Positions 35,064-48,000 of a stretch of DNA of 64,000 bases are shown in pieces. Position numbers and translations under genes: made by a program. How positions within the stretch are numbered: the stretch's first letter is position 1; every line of letters starts with the position of its first letter. Below the pieces are notes generated by a model, which saw only the letters and a program-made list of their open reading frames with translations, had not been told where the DNA came from and ran no database searches. The DNA comes from Triops longicaudatus (Eukaryota > Arthropoda > Branchiopoda > Notostraca > Triopsidae): assembly GCA_022885665.1 (NCBI GenBank), contig JAGQDJ010000202.1, positions 1,116,001-1,180,000 of the forward strand, read 5' to 3'.

Positions 35064-38000
35064 ATGAATCCTAACGTTTCCCAAGCTCGTATGGTGAAAC
35101 GTTCCTTGATGCGTGTCACCCCCGAGGTAATTAAACAGACGATTTCAAGGATTAATAAATAAACAATTCGAATGAACGAAGAACGAATAAAATTAAATGA
35201 ATAGAAAACTATTATTCACAATAAGTATTCGTTTTTAAAATTCCATGGAAAGACATTGTTTTCGTAAGGTTTTCTCATTCGCATTCTCACTCTCACTCTC
35301 ACATCCTCAGAAAAAAAAAATCAGCGATATTATTCCCGAAGTGTTCGGAAGAGTCGTACGAGAGGAAGATCATTGTAATATCACGTTTTATAAAGAATAG
35401 TGCCCATAAAATTTATCATTTTCAGCATAGACTTTCTTTCTTGTCTTTCCCTCCCAAGAAAAGAACCCTGAGAATCGCCAAAAAATCAAAGATCCTGAAC
35501 TTGTAACGCAAAATAGAACTTATATTGGAGTGTGTTCAGAACGTCTAAAAATAATCATGCTAACCCGTCATGCCAGTTAGTAAAGCCGTGCGAATCTAAT
35601 TAAGTCCAATGAGATCTATGTTAACAACCCAACGTCTTTCGTACGAAAATAAAATAATTTAAAACATCAACCTTGAAAACAGTTGAAAAGTGACCCATAA
35701 CACTTGTTTTGGTTTTTCAGCCAACAAAAGCTCAGGAATATTACGAGGAAATAAATATTAGGTGACCAAAAGGTTTTATTTGGAAGTAAGAAATCCAGTC
35801 ACTACAGGCTCCAACATGTTTAGGCCCAAAACTACTTTCTTGAAACATAACCCAACATTTTGAATATTTTATATATAGACCAAATTTCAAACTACTAAAA
35901 AAAACATCAACTACTACTATGGCGCTTTTTTGTTGTATGGCAAGCCCATCAATTAGTGTGGAAACTACTACGTAAAACTACTAAACTGTGACTACTCAAA
36001 AGAAAAAAAATCCCCCCGAAGGAAAATAGTGACTCCAAAACAAAAATAAAAGACAAATTTTTCAAATATTCCCCAACATTTTTTTTTCGGGAGAAAGATT
36101 TGCGACCAGAACAAAAAAAGGGCAAGAGCAAGTTCAATAGATGGGAAAAAGCGAAAATTTTCTACAAAAATTCGCAATTAAGTACTTCAGTTATAAATCT
36201 CATTAGATTATTGCTGTAAGTTTCTTTTTTATCTCTTTCTGAAAGTTTTGTTTAATTAAAGTATTCTTTACGAGATTTCAAAATTCCTCCACAAACAAAA
36301 TTGGCAACGGACACATTTCAGTGACAAATAAGGGAAAAGAACAGTGTAGTCAGATTTAACACTTTTAACACAAATAATTCTTGACTAAACAAACACTTTA
36401 GTACAAAGTGCTTCGGAGTTCCTCCTTTTTGTATAAATAGGAATTTTCTTGCAAATTTCTGAACACCTTCACCGTTACATTCGCAAATGCGAGAAAAAAC
36501 TGTACACTCGGCCAGCATTTTTTTCTCTTTGGCACGTATCTAGTGACGCCTTTTGCTTGGCACACACGAGATATCTCCGGAGGATGAAATTTCTTGGGTA
36601 TACAACACAGCGATGACTTCTAACGTAGACAGGAGGATAAAGTATAACGCACACCCCGCCGCTGCGTTTAGTAGAGTCCGTTGTCAGAATTCTGCATAGA
36701 TGTGAGAGTCCACTTTCGCGAAGTTTAACGTATTTTCTTTTGCCTTGCTTTAGTGTTTCTGTCTTTTAAGAGCCACAAACTGAGATCGTCTCGCTGGCTA
36801 AGAAGGCAAATGGCAAGATAGAAAACTTTCAGGTCTTGCGGAAGTAATGTTCTGCTTCCCACAGAAATCCGCTGCCTACATTCGAATTTTCTTTACAGTG
36901 GGGATTATTCTTAAGATCTCTGTGTAAAAAAGGTAATACTTTCGTTTTAATACGGCTTGGGGAGTACTAATCAATTGCTACACTTTTATTGCTCTATGTT
37001 TCCAAAGTTCACATTAGAATGGCGTACATTATTTACAATAGTGGCACGCATCCTTTGTCTCTCGTTAAGTTTGGCGCACTTTCCATGTCACGTGCCCCAG
37101 CTTGCCACTTTTATCTCCAGATCTCGTAACTCTTCTAGTAATTTCTCAGTATTATCTACACTGCTTGCTATTTTCGTAATTGGCGATACGAAACAAACTC
37201 CGCGTCACATTTGCTTCAAGAAATACTCTAAATTCTTCGCGCTATTTCGTTTCCGATATATCGCCCACCTTCCGCAAATCAGCGCCGAGGATCACTTCAA
37301 TTTCGAAGTACTTCCGGTTAGAGTCAGGAACTTGACAACAAATGGTTCAAAAACTGTTATGACTTATTGCTTCAAAAGTTCTTTGCTACCAAAACTTCGT
37401 AACATGACGGGATTTCAGCCTCCCGTGGCAAAGATCAACGAGTTCCAACAGGTTCAGCGTCTTTTTAGACATACATTCCCATTCCGTATATAGCGTTCCA
37501 ATCAACGCCTTGGAAGCTGGACATGTCCACATTGGTGAGACTGTATCCTTGGTAAGGCGAGGGAGCTGCTGACATATTGACACTGGTCATGGGTGTAGGC
37601 GTGGTTAAGGTGGCTGTAGGTGCCGGGTTAGCTGCTGCAGCAGCAGCCGCTGCTGCCGTACCGGGTACGCTGTACGGACTAAATCTGTAGCTAGCCAATG
37701 CTGGGTATCCTGAATAAAATTTTCCATAGTTAGCCGCTAATCCTGCGGATTGTTGCACGGCCACCTGGACTGCCTGGGCTTGTGCAGCAGCAAGCTGTTG
37801 GGCGGTTAGCGTCGTGGGTGGCAACCCCAAGCCGGTTAAACCGTTTAATCCGTTAATAAGTACACCTGCGGCTGCGGCAGCGGCTGCCGTGCCAGCAGTG
37901 CGTTTGACCATCAACGCTGCGGGAAGAACGGCCTCTTTCGGTTGAGCTTTCTTGCATTCCACGCGCTTATTCTTAATCGTGTGAAAATGGATGTCGCAAA

Positions 38001-41000
38001 CGCGGTCAACGACTTCTTCGCACTCGAAGGTAACAAACCCAAAACCACGGTGGCGTTTGGTCTGTTGATCCATGAGCATCACCGCTTCGTCCACTTTGCC
38101 GAACTGTGAAAAGTACCCTTTGACCTCTTCGGCAGAAGTATCTTGCGAAACCCCGCCCACAAAGATTTTCTTGGTGCGGGACGACCCAGGACTCGCTCCT
38201 GCGGCGGCTTTGGCGCGGTTTTTGGGAGTCGCGTGCTTAGGGTCGATCTTCTTGCCATCTAGCGTGTGTGCCGGGATTGCCAACACGCGGTCCACGCTCA
38301 AAGGATCGGCAAACGTGATAAAGCCGAACCCTCGACTCCTCTGTAAAAAGGGAAAAAAATACTTAGTTAAAAAACTGGGAAAGGAAAATATAGAATCAAT
38401 ATTCCTTTACGGCTTAACCGGGAAAAATTGCGCAAAAACACGAAATTACTTGGGTAAGCGGATCTTTCATGACCAAGACGTCAGTTATGGTGCCATATTG
38501 TGCAAAGTATTCCCGGAGTTTTTCTGCGGAGGTTTGCCAGCTCAATCCACCCACAAAGAGTTTGTTCTGGGCCGCGTCTACGGGTGAAGAACGGCCGGAA
38601 GAGGATTGGTCAGCATTTGGACTTCCTCCTGACGCCTCAATCAGCGTCTGTCCAGTGGCATAACTGGCTGCTGGTCCGTTTGCTGCATTTCGGTCCATTT
38701 TGCCAACCCTAAAAAATCATTCACAAAAAAAAAGAAAGAAAAAATGTTAGCAAATTCCAATAGTTACGGGTTTCCATGCTCATTAACAAGTACAGTTGTA
38801 AGCTAAGTAACGGGAACGACCCACAGTTTGCGTACACGAAACATAACTACCACCTTTCCACACCAAAAAACTCCCACATTTCAAAAGGGAAACAACAAAG
38901 TTTTGTACCCAACAACGAGCTAAATGTAACAAGGCCACCAAGGTATTGCTAAAGAACTCCCGCTTTCGGTTTTACGACCGTTTCTTCACTATACACGTTA
39001 AATTGTAAGAACGAGCTAATAGATGGGGACAAAAGGGAAATCCAATTACAGTGGGGTTTTCGACGCTATTTTTTGGTTTGTTGCAAATTGAATTTATTTT
39101 TTTGGTTTGTTGCAAATTGAATTACAAGCTAAGGAGTGATTCTAAAGAAAGATTCTAAGAAGTATCAATACCCGGAGCGAGACGACCGAATACTAAGAAA
39201 GGTGATAAAAGGGCTGAGTACCATCGCAAGCTCAGGACAGGAAAAATGTTAGTGATAAAAAGGGGAAGAAGGCACGTAAAAGAAAACTACCGTCGTTTAC
39301 TAAAAGTTTGCTAGAATAAGATATTTTTGAGCGGTGAAAAATGGAGCTTGCTTGTTTAACCTGTCACTTTGGTGGTATTACAGGTGTACCCTTTAGTCGT
39401 CATTATGGGCGGCGCTTTGGTGGGAATCGCAGGTTTTATCACCTATATGGGGATCAGCAGGAACGACCTTGCGTAAGTACTTCTTGTTTCAAGTTTAGAA
39501 ACCACTACGTAAATTACCAAACTGTCTCTAGTGGAAAACTAAATTTTCCGCAAATATTAGTTTTTTTACATATTATTTTTATTATTCATTTACATTATCT
39601 GCTCACTGCTGAGATTCATTCTTTTACATTGAATATTGTAGTTTTTTTCAGAGACAAATACTTTAACTTCTGACTAGTTTTCTTGTAAAATTAACTTTCC
39701 ATTTTTCCTAGCTGGCTTCGAAATATCAAGTTAAACTATCTTCTGTTCGACATTACTCTTGGCGCAATTTTTCTCGTAAACAATCTATTCCTTCCTTCTG
39801 TACACTGTTACAAATACAAAAGAAGGTGTTACTTTGTAAAGAGCGAAGTTTTCTTTTTGCAAGCTTGTGCTACTCAATACGAACTGATCACAGCGAATTT
39901 CCAAACGACACTAAAGCTTCGTTTTTGCTCTTTTTTCCTTCGTTACCTGGCTTTTACCTGGTCAGCTTAACTAGCGGAAGCAGGAAACCTTAGCAGTGCG
40001 CCAAGGAAACCTCATGGTTTCCTAAATAGGATCAAATTCTTATTGTCTGCCTTTGTGTGCTGCGTTAAGTTATGGGCAATAAGTCATACGGTTTCGATAG
40101 AGGTTTCGAGTTCTCCTTGCCCAAAGGTGTTTAAACATGAGAATTTTTAGAATAATTATTTCTAAAGCAGATAACCGTATTTTATTAGGAGTAATCGGAT
40201 TTATGAAGTTTACAACATGTTCAGATGTTTTCTACAATCTAACCATGTACACCTTCATCATTAAATAACTTTTAACAAGCTCTCGAGTGATTTTTTAGCT
40301 TTCTATTAACAGAGAATAAAGAAGTGATAAAAAATGGATTTAGCTGTAATTCAGATTCATTAATAATTACAGCGTCAAGATGTATCGTAACTTTGTCGAC
40401 AGAATCGCGAGTCATCGCAAATCAATTTTGGACCCATTAAGTTCCTTTGCGAATTTAAACTCTAAGAACCTTTGAGCTCTTGAACTTCACGAAGCGAAGG
40501 CAAAAAGCTTGGCATACCCTAATCCAATTTAACATTAATGAGTGAATTTGCGAAGCATTTGTGCTCGTCAGGGATCAAGGATTCTTCGCAGACAATATGT
40601 GGGACTCGTTCAATCCTCGAAAACTCCCGACCTTCTTTGTTTGATTAGATTTTAAAGTTTGAAAAGTTCCCTATTGATTCAAGATGCCAAGCCAGGCATA
40701 GGGCGTGGTTTATTTTTCCATTTTTCTCGCCACTGAGTCTTCGAGACAACTGTTATTAATGGTCTCTTTTTTTTCTAAACTACAGGATCAATAAAAATCG
40801 TCGTGAAGTACCAGCATTCGACTTGAAAGATTATGATTTGGAACACCCCAAAGTCAGCAAGGTAAGACCATCCGTAAAGAAAAATTTTAAGCGACTTCCA
40901 TGTTTTATTACCTAAAAAGCTTAAACGGAATGAATGTCGGTTTAACAACAAATTCCTGCGCAATAATAAAAACACTCAAAGCGGACTGTAAAACCTTCAC

Positions 41001-42015
41001 GGTGACGTCAAACAAAAATCGATGCACGCGACGACACTTTTTCTCTCTGGCAGCTCTTTTTGGTTGTTGAAAAATTGAGAAAGGAAAAAATTCATTGTGG
41101 CCAGAACGCTCAGTCAGACAGAACACTCGCGAAATTCTTTTCCACGCAAAGCAGTATAATTAAAAATAGCTACGCGCAATTTTACTCCGGCTATGAAAAA
41201 CTGTCAAAACAATGTTAACTGAAAGTCGCTTAAAAACCTTCGCAAATCCCGTGAAATAAACTTACTCGTTTGTTCAAAGTGCCATGAAACGAGTTGAACG
41301 ACCTTTCTTTGCTCTGTTTAGCTTCAATAATACCGAAAGACCGTATTTTTTACTCATTTCACTGGAAAAAAAAATCTTGTGTCTCAAAACAGACAATTAC
41401 GGGTAACTGACCTTCATGGCACCTTCGGATAATGAGATCTTATTGTCCTTTACTACAGCTTACAAAGATCTTTCCAGCTGCAGTCCAATTAACTCTCGTA
41501 AAACTCTCTAAGGTTACGTGGTTTTGAACAAAAAATGATTAAAAAGTGTTGAGAGAAAAAGAAAAAACTTAAGGATCACACACTCCCGGCTTTAATGCCA
41601 ACCAAAACTTTGCATAAAAAAGAAAAAGAAAAAATGGTATTTCCGGTTTCGGGCGTGGCTTTTGGAAGTCTCCTTGTCGTGTGCTAATTTTGCAAAGCTA
41701 AACTTTTGAACGTAAAGTCTTGGTGGACCTCCGCTTCAAGCTAATATACATATATACATACTTATAGCGATGACTATCTCGACCGTAATGAAAGAGGAGA
41801 GATTTTCAGAAAAAGTAACAGATCGTAAGTTTGATTACAACTTGAAACCGCTACTCGTCTCATTTTTGCAATTATGAAATTTTTAACGGTTTTCTTTTGT
41901 AAGGCACATGCTAATTTTTCTTTTCTTATATCTTTTCCAGTTGTTTGTACTGAACCAGAAGTGGGAAGCGGATCCTAAATTGCGCCAACTCGCTGAAGAT
42001 ATGAAAAAATCTTAA
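35064..42015 (+). CDS. NDUFA4/NMES1-type small mitochondrial protein
   Basis: Four exons, 35064-35126, 39384-39472, 40786-40861 and 41941-42015, give exactly 100 residues and TAA. One membrane segment lies near residues 22-43 (VYPLVVIMGGALVGIAGFIT). The block YPLVVIM and the end LFVLNQKWEADPKL resemble the NMES1/C15orf48 pattern (IPLVVFM ... INQQW), and INKNRREVPAF occupies the place of the NDUFA4/NMES1 RKKNPEPW motif. NDUFA4 (COXFA4) is a subunit peripherally bound to cytochrome c oxidase, and NMES1 can replace it in vertebrates. The protein has the short N-terminal signal-anchor typical of the family. An AATAAA run starts at 42352. The first exon follows a TTTTTAACAG acceptor, so a 5' UTR exon is expected. 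The 4.26-kb first intron contains the Musashi RRM exons on the other strand. Exons 2-4 are well supported; exon 1 rests on phase and on a plausible N-terminus. Confidence 0.72.
35721..35765 (+). other. possible alternative terminal exon
   Basis: A TTGGTTTTTCAG acceptor is followed by 14 codons (PTKAQEYYEEINIR) and TGA. It is in phase with the exon ending at 35126 and would give a 35-residue product without the membrane segment. It could equally be a chance frame. Confidence 0.2.
36985..36990 (-). terminator. candidate poly-A signal of Musashi
   Basis: TTTATT on the plus strand is AATAAA on the Musashi strand, about 475 nt after its stop codon. Confidence 0.4.
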
Positions 42016-45000
42016 GTGTTCCGATTGGTTCCGGAATTTATTTTCTTTTGGAGACAAGACGTGGAACGAGTATGAAGCAGGACAGAATGTGGAGTTAAGC
42101 GAAGTGTTGGAAAAAGCGTAGCAAAACTGGTGTGTTTTAGCAATTTCCGAAATGTACAGTTCCTTTTTTTGTATTATGGCTTCTATTGTGTTACACTGAA
42201 GAAGCATCGCACGCAATCTTATTCGTATTATTTGGTCAAGGAACGAGTACAAACTTTTTCGTTAACCGCGTGGTGTATCTATTTATTTTTTACAGCTTCG
42301 CACTTATTTACTGACTGTAACATGCATATAGTTTTGATACAAACGCAAAAAAATAAATAAAAAATAAATAAATAAATAAAAAGAAACTTCAAAGGAGCTT
42401 AAAAGTAGACCTGTGAAAACTTAATTAATGAAAGCTATTAATTAAGTTTATCATGAATAGAGGACAGAAAGGACGAATGCTAGTTTTCAAAGAGTGCACT
42501 ATCGGGCTAAAAGTCGGTAACTGATAATGCACAACCCTTTATTTCAGTGTACTTTTTTCATTGCATCGTTTTTTAAGCAGAAAAATTACTGAAATAAATA
42601 ATTGTTGGCTGACTAGTTGATCTTTTTAAAAATTTCCTTTTTATTTAATACAGCCATGGATAATAAAATTCATTTCACATCTTTTTCCAGTATATTTCAA
42701 TAAAGATACAGTAAATTTTCACGTTTTTGCAGTGTTTGAGCAGAACGAAAGATGCGCGGAGAAAAAGTCTAGTTCCCTCTGAAGGACAAAAACTACGTAT
42801 TTTTTTTCAAGGGAGAGATTTAAAGCTGCTATACTTTCATTAAACGGACTAGGAGACTGACCTTACCACGCTTGAGAAATATCGCTCCTTTCTGTACTGA
42901 TTATAAATGTAATGAATCGCTGCTTGTAAAAATCAACTATTGAGCCATCTCAAAAAACACTGATTACAAAATACTTTTTCTGTTGCAGGTCACGACATTT
43001 AAACAAAAGAACCACCGGAGTTTGTCAACGAGAGCGAGAATTTAGATTTTCAGCTAAAGCTTTGTTCGAGTAGAATAGTTTGTCTTGGTTTTCGGAGAGG
43101 AAAATCGAACGTCTGTTAGGGCATTGGGGGCCCATGGAAAAGCCAGGAAAGAGGGAAAGGGAAGAGAACAAGTGGGCTTGAGAGGAAGAAAATGGTAAAT
43201 GCCCTCGACTTTTCATTATAAGGGATTAGGTTGACAATATCGAAGAACGCCGGACTATGGCACTGCTCTTGCATATCACAGCTTTTCACGCGTCCTTGGT
43301 TTTCAATAAATGTTTTTCACGCGTGAATGGTGTCATTTCATAGTCGGAAGCTCTTACGGTTCTTGGTAAGCTAACTAAGCTAGAAAATCTTAACGATTTT
43401 AAAGCACGCTTACAAAAAAGGGTTACGCTAACCGCTAACGCCATCTAATAGGCCATACAGGAGATCTGAAGTCACATTACCATGATTCACGCCAAAGCGT
43501 ACTTTGCGGTGCTAATTACTTGTAACGTCCACCACTACCACTTTTCTTTATTTAATGCTTCATCAAGCGATTTTCTCACGCCAAGCTTCACTTACGACAT
43601 TATGATAACTAAGCAATGTAGGATTATCCAAAGACGGGACGTAATCGCCATCTTGCGATATTAGGAGCATATTCAAGGGTCACTATTTTCGTCCATCTCG
43701 ATTGACTGCATCCACTTCCTCCCCGCCAATGTTATTCATAATTTTAAGTTTAATTCTAAGCTACAAAGTGCTTCGCAAACCTTCTGAAGGAGAACGTTTG
43801 CTTTCAGTATTACAAAAGTGTTGCGTCACTTGAAAAAGAAAACCCCGTTAGGAACGTAGGCGAAGTATCCGTCACAAAGTCTTTCTCAATATTTGTAACA
43901 TAAAAAGGGTTCTTTTCGTAGAAGAGCTGTCAAGCTGAGCGTTTCTGCTTGAGAAGTGGATCGAAAATTTCCGCACAAGCGTTGATCTGATCTACGATTA
44001 ATGCTAATTAAAGCTAGGGCACTTTCTGTCGTCGCTAACACTACGAAGCAACAAGAGCTTTTGCGCAGATTCTTTAATATGGTTCTTAGTACTATACTAA
44101 CTTAGTACTATGTTAAATTGGCGTGTAGAAACATACGATTTCGCAACCTCTTTACAGTACGATAGAACTTGAAATGTAGAAGGGGAAATCGGTGTGGTGC
44201 AATATCGTTGTCCGACGGGTTTAATAACCGTTACGACACAATTTCTGTCGTGTCATGACGAAAAACAGTGTGAACAGTTTCTGCTATTTATTTAGAGGAA
44301 GTAGGTTGACGGCAACGTGTTATTAGCGTTAAAACGTAGTATGCTACAGTGCGGAAAACACGGAGCGTAGACGATTCATCTTAGGCCGTAAAAAATCAAA
44401 CGTTTTCCAGAAAAACGTGCACACAGCAAGATTGGGATATCAAACTTTTATGCTTATGAGAAATGAATTGTGACCTGTCACGCAAGAGCGCTCAAAGTGC
44501 ACTTCAATTTATGTTTCATTTTACAACTAAAACGGCAATTGACGCATGAACAAATCACGCTAAATGACACGAATAACTACTCTAATAGCATATAATTTTG
44601 TAAAGCATACGAAGTTACGCAGATTTTTGTAACAAGTGGCAAAGGGAACTTTGTACAGTGGATCCCGCTTTTAACGATGAGCAGACAGTACCGGTATAAA
44701 CGGACAATCGGTATATGGGAACTTGCCTATACCTAGGAGCAAGGGACGCCAAATTAGATAAATAAGCGTACATTTGTATTTTGCTTTTGAATAACATCGT
44801 GAACATCGTATTTTGCTATTGATTAAGTCTTATTTCTTCACAAAATATTCCGTAATTACGCGCTGTCTGGCGTTCATCTAAGATAAACTAGACATTTACT
44901 TCTAGAAGACACTCAGGATATTCTTTACATTTTAAATAGTAGAAATAACCGATTGTACCGAACAGAACTGATTTCGCGCTTGCGTTTGATTAATCGCCGT

Positions 45001-48000
45001 AAAGCTATATCTTCCACGTGTCAGGTAATTGTTACTGTTTTCCTCTTTTGCTCCATTTTATGTTCACAATTGTCAGTGCTATACTGAACATTGTCGCCCA
45101 GAAAGGTCAAAGATGATTGTGAAAGATGATAACATGAAAGCTATGAAAACCCGCTACAATTATTTGAAATGAATTGCTTGCTGGACATCCGGAATTATTA
45201 ACCATTGCGAAATACCCCACCGGGCTTCTTAATTGTATTGGTTAAGGTGAAGTTTCGCTATAAGCGATATCGGTAAAACCGAACATCGTTCTCATTAGAT
45301 TAAATGGCACTAAAACGGGACCTGAAGTTTTGTATCGGTATAGGCGGGTTACCGTTATGTCAGATATCGTTATAAGTGGGTTCCACTGTGGTAACGTATG
45401 ATATTATAAAGTGAAAAGATTCTTTAAAAATATATACACAAATTTAATAAAAATTCGTGAAGGACTCCATAAAGAATGAAGAAGACCACGACGCAGTAGT
45501 AGCTGACCATAACGGAGAAGTTACGCATAATAGCGCAAGACACTACTCACGTTTGAGAGTAGGTGGCCGTCATGAACAGGTCTTACATGCCAAGAACTAG
45601 GCTTCTCATGGTTTTGGTACGAAAAGTAATATACATCAGACTGTCATAATGGCTTGCTTGTTTTGGACAGAGATATTTTAGGAAAGCAAGGCACAGCTTT
45701 GCTACTGACGCGTTTGGAATTTTTAATGCCACCCTCTCGCTTCTCCTTGCATCACTTGCAGAAGGTCTCACGACTTTCTGCCTCAAACAACCCGGAAACC
45801 GAAAATTCAACTTCTCGTCTCGTTATGTGCACTTAGTAGGATTTCACACAATCTATATTCTGTTCGTATTCCAACAAATAAATTATTGATAACAGAAAGG
45901 ATGGAAACAAAGACAACTGCACTGTACCGTACTGTTTTCGCTTCGTCATCCTCATTTGTTCTTTTCCACAACATTTACTATTTTATTTATAGTTGTACAT
46001 ATTGAGTTTTTAAGACAATCTCTAAAAGACTGCGAGCAGTTCACGTGCCCACATAATTTCCCGCCACGAAAAGGAAATGATGTTTGAAATACTTGGGAAG
46101 TTTGGCTGTTTCTCAGCACTCGTAGAAATTCCAAGTCTGCTATCATTCCCTATATTTAGAAAATCCCCAAAAGCCGTACTCCTCGTATTTGATTTACTCT
46201 TTTTGGAACGACTTCAAATTCTTTCCTAACCCAAGTAGCAATTCATACCTATTTTAACCCACAAATCCACCAACAGTCACTAACCATTTCTCTTCAATTC
46301 CTACAAGCTCTCGCCGCACTTCCAACCTTACAGCCGTCCAATCTTTACTACTAAAAAATATATAAAAAATAAAAAGGTGCTTACACTAAAACACTCACTA
46401 AATAACTCGCAATGCTTACAGACCATGTACTTCGCTTAAAAACTCCAGACCTTTCAACTCAAACATATAAAATCCATTTAAAGCGAAAATATTAAATAAC
46501 AATTATATTAAAATTATTGACATCTATTGTAGTGAATTTTTTGAGGAAGTGAAAAATACGTAACGGATGAACGGAATATCTCAACAAATGACAAATAAAT
46601 GAGCACCACAAGAATAAGTGAAAACATACCTGAAATACGGGATAAATTATAAATACGTATATAACAATAAGTAATTTTAAATAACTGTAAAACTATTACC
46701 ATGCCTAAAATTACGCATTACACTAGGCTATATTAAATTATCTGGAAAGTTAAAAGACCTGAAAGCCTAAGTTAACCCTTTTCACTATTTTATTGAAGTT
46801 CAAAACTTCACACGGAGAAATCAAGTATTTAGTAGGGGGAAACGCTAAGGCGAAATCTCCCTTTTCCGAGCTGCGAATTCCAAATCTCAGTCCACATGAA
46901 GGCAGTTGCAATTACCCAACCACTGCAATTGCTCCTTTCCCTCCCCGTTCTTACCCCCCCCCCCTCCCCCAACGTTCTCGAAACGTGGCGTCCAGAAAGC
47001 TAATTATTGGTCTTGGCAGGTGAAGATAGACCATTGTTAAGTGTTTGTTAAGGGTCACACCTTTGGTAAGTTTTGGTAACAGTTCGTGTAACAAAAGACG
47101 TGTGATGGATGAAAGCCAAAGAGGGTGAGGGGGTCTTCAAAAGGGTTAGCGTGGTGGATGGGGCTTAATGGTGGAACCGGCACTACTTTTCGGCCCCGTA
47201 TTTATTGATTGAACGAGGTTGGAATACCGCTGCGGGACACAGACTCAAAGTCTTTCTTGTTGAGGACTTTCTTGCCTCTTCTCCTCTTGCTTGCTCTTCT
47301 CGCGCCGCGTTCCCGTCCTGGGGTTACTTGTCTCGAGTCTTCACCGCGTTATCCGTTCTAAACTAGTCCTAAAGTTATGGCACTTTTTGCGTGAGAGCTA
47401 GTTTTGCTAGCCTAGCTCTCATTAAAAGCAGAAACGTTTGGCGTTTTTGGTTGTAACAAAAACTCAGATAAAGACAAAGACCGGGGGAGACAAGCGAGAT
47501 CGTGAGCGAAGAACAAAGAGATGACGAGACGCAACAAAGAGCAAGATGCAGAGCGAAATAGAGCAACTGCAGAGAAATGGAAGGAAAGGTGGGATACAGG
47601 AAGAAGAATAAGAGCGAGATTGGCTTAACTTGACTTAACTACTAATAGGTATCATTTGACTGTGTCGTGTAATGCCTGGGACACACCAATAGCCTATCGG
47701 CATGCGTTCTAACAGACCGGCCGCCAATCAGTAGCGGGGTACTTAAATGAAACAAAAATAAATAAGAATAAAATCAAAGATTTATTTGGGTGTCTCATAC
47801 CAAAGTGGAGAGCGTTTAGCCAAGGATGAAGCGGAAAACGTTAAGATACCGAAATTAGTCGATCGGAATGGTTCAAAGCGTGGCACTTTTTGCTGGTGAC
47901 AGGATTTCTTTTATTGAGTTTTTATAACAGCTTGAGGCTTTTTATGCTCTTTTCTCTGACGACACAACAAACCGAAAGAGTACTTGTATTCGGAACGTCT

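Noticed and set aside
39341..39673. 110-codon frame starting MELACLTCHFGG
   Set aside because: It reads the NDUFA4/NMES1-type exon in the wrong frame; the frame starting at 39384 gives the family match and joins both neighbours.
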